Shown here one piece after another: positions 7,529 to 12,012 of a stretch of 12,012 nt of DNA. Both the position numbers and the translations under genes were made by a program. The notes under the pieces were generated by a model that was not told where the DNA came from, did not search any database, and saw only the letters and a program-made list of their open reading frames with translations. The stretch's first letter is position 1. Every line of letters starts with the position of its first letter. The stretch lies in assembly GCA_026982025.1 (NCBI GenBank), contig JALSHX010000224.1, positions 1-12,012 of the forward strand, given 5' to 3'. The DNA is from Aquificaceae bacterium. Lineage in GTDB: Bacteria; Aquificota; Aquificia; Aquificales; Aquificaceae.

Positions 7529-8952
7529 TCTTTCAGGACCTCTCGCAGTATAGAGTTAACCAGCTTGGGATTTGCTTTTCCCTTCGTTTCCTTCATTACC
7601 TGACCCACAAAAAAGCCGATCAGCTTCTCCTCACCTTTCCTGAACCTCTCAACTTCCCCGGGAAATCTTGAAAGAACCTTCTCAACAACCTTTCTGAGGG
7701 CTGACTCGTCCGTTATCTGCCTGAGTCCCCTTTCCTCAACTATTGCTTCTGGGTTTTTGCCCGTCTGCACCATTTCCTTGATGACTTCCTTTCCTATTTT
7801 TGTTGATATTACATTCTGACTAATTAGCTTAACGAGGGAGGCAAGGTCCTTCGGACTGACGGGAGATTTCTCAAGGGGAATCTGCTTTTCGTTTAAAAGC
7901 CCAAGAAGGTCGTTTAGAAGCCAGTTTGCAACTGCTTTTGGCTCCGCACCCTCTTTTACCGCAGACTCAAAGAAGTCCCCGAGATCCTTATTGTTAACAA
8001 AGATGCCCGCCTCGTATCGTGAGATGGAGTACTCTCTTAGCATTCTCTCAAGCCTTTCTCCCGGAAGTTCTGGCATGGACTTTCTTATCTCCTCAATCCA
8101 CTCCTCACTGATCCTCAGTGGAAGAAGATCGGGATCGGGGAAGTACCTGTAGTCCTCCGCCTCTTCTTTGGTTCTCATTGTGAAGGTTTTTCCGCTCTGG
8201 GGATCAAAGGTCCTCGTTTCCTGAAGAACCTCTCCTCCCTCCTCAACGACCCTTATCTGCCTCTCAATCTCGTACTCAAGAGCCTTCTGCACAAAGCGGA
8301 AGGAGTTGACATTCTTTATTTCCGTCCTCGTTCCCAGCCTGTCGGATCCTTTTGGTCTTACGGAAACGTTTATATCACAGCGGAGCTGTCCTTTCTCCAT
8401 GTCAGCCCGGGAAACACCCGTGTAACGCATGATGTTTCTCAGGTTCTCAAGGAATATTCTTGCCTCCTCCGGGGATCTTATGTCAGGTTCCGTGACTATC
8501 TCCATGAGCGGTGTCCCCGCCCTGTTGAGGTCAACATAGCTTTTATCACCTTCGTGTATGTTCTTTCCAGCATCCTCCTCAATGTGCAGTCTCCGTATCC
8601 TGATCCTCCTCCTTTCCCCTTCAGGAAGCTCAATCTCAAGCCAGCCGTCGGTCGCAAGGGGTCTCTCGTACTGAGAAATCTGATAACCCTTTGGAAGGTC
8701 CGGGTAAAAATAATTCTTCCTTGCAAATATGGACTCGGGGTGAACCCTGCAGTTGAGGGCAAGGGAAGCCCTGATGGCAAATTCCACAGCCCTTCTGTTG
8801 AGGACCGGAAGAGACCCGGGCATTCCGAGGCAAACGGGACACACATTGGTGTTGGGTTCGGAGCCAAACTCAACCCTGCAGGAACAAAAGAGCTTTGTGG
8901 CTGTGTCCATCTGCACATGGATCTCAAGCCCGATTACCGGCTCGTAGGGCAT
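7525..8952 (-). CDS. gatB: Asp-tRNA(Asn)/Glu-tRNA(Gln) amidotransferase subunit B
   Basis: Subunit of GatCAB that binds mischarged Glu-tRNA(Gln) or Asp-tRNA(Asn), activates the carboxylate with ATP and receives ammonia from GatA. The 475 residues are full length. [13 protein letters not shown] (3-15) is the family N-terminus. Zinc cysteines fit C23/C25 and C38/C41 (LFCSC ... CPVCLGMPG). [19 protein letters not shown] (78-96), HIEEDAGK (123-130) and [17 protein letters not shown] (141-157) are cradle-domain signatures; a helical tRNA-binding (YqeY-like) tail runs from about 325 to the end. gatA and gatC are not in the window. The stop of the M6 peptidase frame lies 8 bases upstream and no clear ribosome-binding site fits there, so the gene may be coupled or made from a near-leaderless transcript. 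Confidence 0.98.
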   Translation of the reverse strand: MPYEPVIGLEIHVQMDTATKLFCSCRVEFGSEPNTNVCPVCLGMPGSLPVLNRRAVEFAIRASLALNCRVHPESIFARKNYFYPDLPKGYQISQYERPLATDGWLEIELPEGERRRIRIRRLHIEEDAGKNIHEGDKSYVDLNRAGTPLMEIVTEPDIRSPEEARIFLENLRNIMRYTGVSRADMEKGQLRCDINVSVRPKGSDRLGTRTEIKNVNSFRFVQKALEYEIERQIRVVEEGGEVLQETRTFDPQSGKTFTMRTKEEAEDYRYFPDPDLLPLRISEEWIEEIRKSMPELPGERLERMLREYSISRYEAGIFVNNKDLGDFFESAVKEGAEPKAVANWLLNDLLGLLNEKQIPLEKSPVSPKDLASLVKLISQNVISTKIGKEVIKEMVQTGKNPEAIVEERGLRQITDESALRKVVEKVLSRFPGEVERFRKGEEKLIGFFVGQVMKETKGKANPKLVNSILREVLKE

Positions 8953-8959
8953 AAAGCTA

Positions 8960-8965
8960 ATTATA
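8960..8965 (-). promoter_or_regulatory. Possible -10 box for gatB
   Basis: A perfect TATAAT on the - strand overlaps the stop codon of the M6 frame and is followed by exactly seven bases before the gatB ATG, so transcription would begin at or next to the ATG, a leaderless geometry. No good -35 (TTGACA-like) stands 16-18 bases upstream, so this is a weak prediction. It could maintain expression of the six downstream genes if the interrupted M6 gene causes polarity. Confidence 0.25.
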
Positions 8966-9755
8966 ACTTTCTACCCACTCTTGCCACCGTCCTTCTTAAA
9001 ATCAGAAAACCTACGGGGATCAAGGTGATCAAAGCTTGCGATCGGTTTTGCCCCTCACAGCCGGTGTCCGGCTCCTCATTTACAGATTCAAAGCCGTAGC
9101 CCGACAGAGGCACTCTAAAAACAGGAGTGTCAGGGTCATCGGAACTTACCTCAAGGCTGGCGGAGTAAACCCTTTCCTCACCGGGAGCGAAAACAACGAC
9201 AATAGAACAGTAATCCCCGGATAACAGGGTGAATACTGAAGTACCGCAGGATTGACTACCGCCGGAAGTTTCAAGTCTGAAGAACGAAGAGTCCGAACCG
9301 GAAATTACGATGTCGTTAACATTCAGGTCAGCATTGCCTCTGTTCACTATAAGAAATTCTTTACTTGCTGTGTTTCCAACCCTCACCGAACCAAAATCGT
9401 GGGAATCCGGCATTACGGAAATATCGGGCTGTGCTGGTCCTGAGCCGAAGCTTATGCTTATAATCGTATCCTGACCGTCATCCCTTATGTTGTAAATAGT
9501 AAATCCGGGATCAGGACCTCCATAAAGTCTGTTTGAGGGAGAGGTGGTCGGTCCGAATTCAACCGAGCCGGATGTCCCCGGAAAGGGATCGCCCGGGTCG
9601 CCATCGTTTCTGTTATTCTCAAGGTCAAACATTCCGTCCGCCTGCTCCACCGCAACCCTGTAGTGTTCAGCGGAGCAAAGTGCTGAACCGTGGTCCCTGT
9701 TGCACTCGTACCTGTTGTCCTCATTGGTTGATGTCGCCCTTGATTCGTCAATGTG
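8961..9755 (-). CDS. M6 peptidase, C-terminal part after the in-frame TAG
   Basis: This is not a separate gene: it is in frame with the catalytic half and opens directly with HIDES, the continuation of the family motif LLIWHIDE. The remainder of the M6 domain follows ([13 protein letters not shown] ... GDPGDPFPG ... [16 protein letters not shown]). An ASH (choice-of-anchor D) domain starts with [20 protein letters not shown] (full-gene residues about 532-645) and has a Cys pair 12 residues apart. The end is Gly-Cys (Cys656), a short hydrophobic stretch (about 664-676) and an Arg/Lys tail ([11 protein letters not shown]), resembling a CTERM surface-sorting signal. It has no further stop or frameshift. 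A GTG at 9650 could be called as a start, but I see no reason for initiation there. Confidence 0.8.
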   Translation of the reverse strand, partial: HIDESRATSTNEDNRYECNRDHGSALCSAEHYRVAVEQADGMFDLENNRNDGDPGDPFPGTSGSVEFGPTTSPSNRLYGGPDPGFTIYNIRDDGQDTIISISFGSGPAQPDISVMPDSHDFGSVRVGNTASKEFLIVNRGNADLNVNDIVISGSDSSFFRLETSGGSQSCGTSVFTLLSGDYCSIVVVFAPGEERVYSASLEVSSDDPDTPVFRVPLSGYGFESVNEEPDTGCEGQNRSQALITLIPVGFLILRRTVARVGRKL

Positions 9756-9758
9756 CTA
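9756..9758 (-). other. In-frame TAG at the conserved Trp of the M6 LLIWHIDE motif
   Basis: The frame reads GLPGEDLLI, TAG, HIDES. In M6 peptidases this stretch is typically LLIWHIDE, so the TAG corresponds to Trp and differs from TGG by one base. The reading frame is the same on both sides. Confidence 0.85.
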
Positions 9759-11024
9759 GATCAAAAGATCCTCTCCCGGCAAACCCGCGTCAAATCCTAT
9801 TCTCCTTCTGTTCTCAATAAGGAAGTACTCACACGTTGAACCTGGCGTGCCGTCAAGAATTTGATAAACGCTTCCCTGATCCGTTTCCACGGGAGAGATC
9901 CTGATGTTTGAAGTGCTCACCCTAAGTTTATTTGGATTTACCCAGCCGAGGGAAGCCTTCTCCCACGGTCCGAGGTGTGCCGGCCGGTCCCCGGGCACCG
10001 TTTGATAGTTCCATGAACCCGCAGCCATTAGGGACCAGGCTCCCACACCCCTTGAGGTGTAATCAATATCATAAAGGTCGGGGATCCCGAGGGCATGGGC
10101 ATACTCATGAGCGGGAACTCCCACGGTCAGAATGTCCGATGGAGGCAACATTTCTGGGACTATGAAGTAATCCTCAACTTCAACATTCCGCGAGGGGTCC
10201 GCACCGCACGGATCGCTGGAAACATAGGACCTTCCGAAGGCAGAGGATAGAACCCACCTGTGGGACCATACATCGTTGGAATCTCCCGATGCCTCCTGCC
10301 CGAAACCCTGATGAACTATTGCAACCACATCAACTCTGCAGTCTCCGTCGGTGTCAAATACAGAGTAATCCAGCTGGGAATCTGCGAGCTGAACAGCCTC
10401 GTAAACAAGCTCACCCACATTCACATCAATGATCGGAACATTTGGGTCATCCGCACCGTAGTAAGCTCTGCTTTTAGAAAGCTGGATCCATCCCGTTACA
10501 GAACCCGTAACGCTGAAGTTTCCATAGGACACCTCACGATAGTAATCCTTCAGTGATCCCGTCCCATCCCCGAAGAAGACCCTTTGAAAATCTGCTCTCG
10601 TAAATGTGATTGTTGTATCACTGTAATTTACGAGAATTACCGGAAGCTGTCCCGTTCCCGAAGGATTAACCACCCTCCTTTGCTGAGCCTTTATAAAACT
10701 CATTGCCCGCAGAAACGTTGCTTTATTTTTTGGTCTCACATGCTTGGGTATTCCAACAGGCGGCGGACCGTCCGCTCGCCAATGAGTCGGAACAAGCCTG
10801 CCATCTGTGTCAATCCCGGCATAGACCCAATAGCCTCTTGAATCTTTAATAACTGTGTACCCCTCAAGGGTTTCAAAGCCTCCAATCCTCTCATCCCCCC
10901 ACTGTCTTAGAACCAGCGGGCTTCCGTCAGGCTGGGCAAAAATCCTTGGAAGATTTAAGGCAGGAATCGCGTAAAGGCTCAAATGGGCGCAAAGAATCAA
11001 AAGAAGGAACAGAATTACACCCAT
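9756..11024 (-). CDS. M6-family (immune inhibitor A-like) metallopeptidase, N-terminal and catalytic part
   Basis: Secreted zinc protease. Residues 1-19 form a hydrophobic signal peptide. Residues about 20-100 match the propeptide seen in M6-domain proteins (FAQPDGSPLVLRQWGDE ... TLEGYTVIKD ... YWVYAG). The catalytic domain from about 125 includes LPVILVNYSD, an acidic DTDGDCRVD (224-232) that could bind calcium, and the zinc motif HEYAHALGIPDLYD (306-319) with His306, Glu307 and His310. The Met-turn-like WSLMAAGSW is at 330-338. The frame stops at TAG after LLI (422), before the end of the M6 domain. The start is well supported: GGGGAGG lies eight bases before the ATG at 11024. The truncated form would be secreted, unanchored and possibly inactive or unstable, because the family motif around LLIWHIDE is lost. 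Confidence 0.9.
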   Translation of the reverse strand: MGVILFLLLILCAHLSLYAIPALNLPRIFAQPDGSPLVLRQWGDERIGGFETLEGYTVIKDSRGYWVYAGIDTDGRLVPTHWRADGPPPVGIPKHVRPKNKATFLRAMSFIKAQQRRVVNPSGTGQLPVILVNYSDTTITFTRADFQRVFFGDGTGSLKDYYREVSYGNFSVTGSVTGWIQLSKSRAYYGADDPNVPIIDVNVGELVYEAVQLADSQLDYSVFDTDGDCRVDVVAIVHQGFGQEASGDSNDVWSHRWVLSSAFGRSYVSSDPCGADPSRNVEVEDYFIVPEMLPPSDILTVGVPAHEYAHALGIPDLYDIDYTSRGVGAWSLMAAGSWNYQTVPGDRPAHLGPWEKASLGWVNPNKLRVSTSNIRISPVETDQGSVYQILDGTPGSTCEYFLIENRRRIGFDAGLPGEDLLI

Positions 11025-11030
11025 TACTCA

Positions 11031-11039
11031 AACCTCCCC
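11031..11039 (-). promoter_or_regulatory. Strong ribosome-binding site of the M6 peptidase gene
   Basis: On the - strand GGGGAGGTT carries a consensus GGAGG (11033-11037) eight bases before the ATG at 11024. It is the clearest ribosome-binding site in the window and fixes this start, which also gives a proper signal peptide. Confidence 0.8.
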
Positions 11040-11040
11040 A

Positions 11041-11062
11041 AATTTTTTATTTTTTTATTTTA
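11041..11062. other. A/T tract upstream of the M6 peptidase gene
   Basis: On the - strand, runs of 4, 7 and 6 adenines separated by single T residues lie between the GC hairpin and the ribosome-binding site. They are A, not U, in the - strand transcript, so they do not make the hairpin an intrinsic terminator for the gene upstream; on the + strand the T run precedes the hairpin, which is also the wrong order. Possible roles are an unstructured leader or bent DNA. Confidence 0.5.
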
Positions 11063-11065
11063 CCA

Positions 11066-11086
11066 ACCGCCGCCTTCGGCGGCGGT
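11066..11086. repeat. Intergenic GC-rich hairpin with TTC/GAA triloop
   Basis: ACCGCCGCC and GGCGGCGGT are a perfect 9-base inverted repeat around TTC (GAA on the - strand). It lies between the ASH-repeat gene and the M6 peptidase gene, both on the - strand. No U tract follows in either direction. The 13-base core is repeated at 2678-2690. Possible roles are an mRNA stabiliser or processing barrier, a REP-like element, or a non-canonical terminator. Confidence 0.7.
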
Positions 11087-11093
11087 GAATGTG

Positions 11094-11099
11094 ATTATA
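11094..11099 (-). promoter_or_regulatory. Possible -10 box for the M6 peptidase gene
   Basis: A perfect TATAAT on the - strand overlaps the stop codon of the ASH-repeat gene. Initiation about seven bases on would place the GC hairpin at the very 5' end of the transcript. No convincing -35 is seen at 16-18 bases, so support is weak. Confidence 0.3.
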
Positions 11100-12012
11100 C
11101 GAATCTTCTGAAAGTCCTGAAAGCAAACATCAAGAAAGCCACTACCAGATAAATAAGGGAATTGGAAGAGACCGCACTGCAACCTCCCGAACCACCGCCT
11201 CCGCCTCCTCCGGCTCCGCCCCCTCCGACTGTTACGCCATTGGCGGAGAGGGTTACGGTGAAGGTTGCGTTATTCTGGTCATTACTGTTGATGGTTATGT
11301 TTGCCGAAATACTTCCAGCGGTTGAAGGTGTCACCGTCACATCAATGGTACAGCTATCACCCGCTTTTAGGGTAAATGTCAAGCTTCCGCAAGGATTGCT
11401 TCCCCCGTTGGCATTAATATTGAAGTCACTCTTATTAGTTCCTCCTAAGGAAATACCTGAAACATTAAGCTGTGCACTTCCCTTGTTGGATATGGTAACA
11501 GTCCTGGATTGAGACGTTGAACCCACATTGACATCTCCGAAATCAATACTTGTGGGCGATACATCAATGATCGGCTTTTGTTCAAAAGTAACCTGAAGGT
11601 TTACATTTGTAGGTGATGACGGAACGTCCGACTGAATCTGAAGGGTTCCCGTGTAGTTGCTCACCGCGGTGCTGGATCGGGCTTCCACGGTAACCGCACA
11701 GCTCTGATTTGCCGGGAGCGTAACAGGGTAAGAACCCGAACCCTTACAGTTGTCCTGTGATATGGAAAAGATCGTCCCGCTCTGGCTTATTGAGATATTT
11801 TGTAGGGTGAGATCAACACAACCCGCGGATATGGTAAAGGTTTGGGATATTGTCTGAGTTACATCAATAGTCCCGAAGTCGTGAGATGTGGGACTAACCG
11901 ATACCTGAGAATTTGCACCCTCCCCAGTAAGGGGAACATTTACATTGGGATTACTGGGATCGTTGGTGTCAATTATAGATAAAGCGTCGCTAAAGTTACC
12001 GACAGAAGAAGG
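11095..12012 (-). CDS. Secreted ASH-repeat (choice-of-anchor D) protein with C-terminal sorting tail (5' end outside window)
   Basis: The frame is open to the right edge, so the GTG at 11688 is not the start; 305 residues are visible. They contain the end of one ASH/choice-of-anchor-D repeat (ending VPLTGEG, 26-32), a second (about 33-142, VSVSPTSHDFGTIDV) and a third (about 146-260, IDVSPTSIDFGDVNVGS). Repeats 2 and 3 each have a Cys pair near the end (15 and 12 residues apart), probably a disulfide in an exported protein. A Gly-rich linker (263-277) leads to Gly-Gly-Cys278, a hydrophobic segment (about 285-298) and RTFRRFV at the end, a CTERM-like surface-sorting signal. Ser, Thr and Asn richness fits an extracellular beta-sandwich protein. 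Such repeats are usually accessory modules, so the main function, if enzymatic, lies upstream outside the window. Confidence 0.8.
   Translation of the reverse strand, partial: PSSVGNFSDALSIIDTNDPSNPNVNVPLTGEGANSQVSVSPTSHDFGTIDVTQTISQTFTISAGCVDLTLQNISISQSGTIFSISQDNCKGSGSYPVTLPANQSCAVTVEARSSTAVSNYTGTLQIQSDVPSSPTNVNLQVTFEQKPIIDVSPTSIDFGDVNVGSTSQSRTVTISNKGSAQLNVSGISLGGTNKSDFNINANGGSNPCGSLTFTLKAGDSCTIDVTVTPSTAGSISANITINSNDQNNATFTVTLSANGVTVGGGGAGGGGGGGSGGCSAVSSNSLIYLVVAFLMFAFRTFRRFV
11182..11226 (-). repeat. Low-complexity poly-Gly linker coding tract
   Basis: GGN-rich codons encode 13 Gly, one Ala and one Ser in 15 residues, just before the Gly-Cys of the sorting tail. It is a flexible spacer between the last ASH repeat and the membrane or anchor segment. 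Slippage in such tracts can vary in length between strains. Confidence 0.75.

Larger units (their letters stand above)
8961..11024 (-). pseudogene. Whole M6-family secreted metallopeptidase gene, interrupted by one TAG
   Basis: Read through the TAG at 9756-9758, the locus encodes a 687-position protein with a complete architecture: signal peptide, propeptide, M6 zinc peptidase domain, one ASH domain and a Gly-Cys/hydrophobic/Arg tail. The only defect is codon 423, TAG where a Trp (TGG) belongs. The absence of any other lesion over the next 264 codons argues for a very recent mutation, functional readthrough or a base-call error, not an old pseudogene. If TAG stops translation, the product loses the end of the catalytic domain and its cell-surface anchor. 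Confidence 0.7.

Noticed and set aside
8554..9099. + strand open frame of 181 codons
   Set aside because: It lies antisense to gatB, whose motifs are unambiguous, and crosses the gatB/M6 junction with no recognisable protein features.
8961..9650. Independent gene starting at GTG 9650
   Set aside because: The frame begins mid-domain, is continuous with upstream M6 sequence, and has neither a signal peptide nor a ribosome-binding site.
9756..9758. Programmed pyrrolysine at the TAG
   Set aside because: The position is a conserved Trp site in a bacterial protease with no link to methylamine metabolism, and no pyl gene is visible; ordinary mutation, readthrough or error is simpler.
11041..11090. 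Intrinsic terminator between the ASH-repeat gene and the M6 gene
   Set aside because: The T run lies on the wrong side of the hairpin for both strands: - strand RNA has A residues after the stem and + strand RNA has the U run before it.
11162..11512. + strand open frame of 116 codons with a long poly-Pro stretch
   Set aside because: It is the antisense of the Gly-rich linker and third ASH repeat; the - strand frame is supported by domain motifs and continues to the window edge.
1..12012. CRISPR array, transposon ends, tRNA or phage genes
   Set aside because: I read through for direct repeat-spacer patterns, terminal inverted repeats, cloverleaf-like segments and integrase-type proteins and found none.

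Overview
The window looks like chromosomal DNA from a thermophilic bacterium, most likely an Aquificota-type (Aquifex-like) organism. The evidence is heavy AGG/AGA arginine use, short Lys/Glu/Arg-rich proteins, tightly packed genes (overlaps such as TGATG, TAATG and ATGA), and an operon mixing unrelated housekeeping functions. The phylum is an inference from sequence style; no rRNA or tRNA gene is present to settle it.

Left part (1-3295, + strand): the 3' part of a lysyl-tRNA synthetase gene whose start lies outside the window, then, 22 bases on, a membrane diguanylate cyclase with a periplasmic Cache-type sensor. The visible synthetase carries an additional OB-like segment ahead of its normal anticodon-binding domain.

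Middle and right part (12012 down to 3300, - strand), in transcription order: the 3' part of a secreted protein made of ASH/choice-of-anchor-D repeats; an M6-family secreted metallopeptidase gene interrupted by an in-frame TAG; gatB (tRNA amidotransferase); rpiB (ribose-5-phosphate isomerase B); an FtsW/RodA-type SEDS glycan polymerase; hisD (histidinol dehydrogenase); a small putative lipoprotein; and lgt (prolipoprotein diacylglyceryl transferase). The last six genes are separated by at most 15 bases or overlap, so they are probably one transcript. It ends 4 bases from the convergent cyclase gene.

The most interesting region is 8961-12012. Two neighbouring secreted-protein genes share an ASH domain with a conserved cysteine pair, and both end in Gly-Cys, a short hydrophobic segment and an Arg-rich tail, like a CTERM-type surface-sorting signal. 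The M6 peptidase reading frame continues without further damage for 264 codons past the TAG, which sits exactly where the family has the Trp of its LLIWHIDE motif. It is a fresh nonsense mutation, a readthrough site or a sequencing error. Between the two genes is a GC-rich hairpin with a TTC loop, whose 13-base core also occurs inside the cyclase gene. I saw no CRISPR array, insertion sequence, phage gene or origin.
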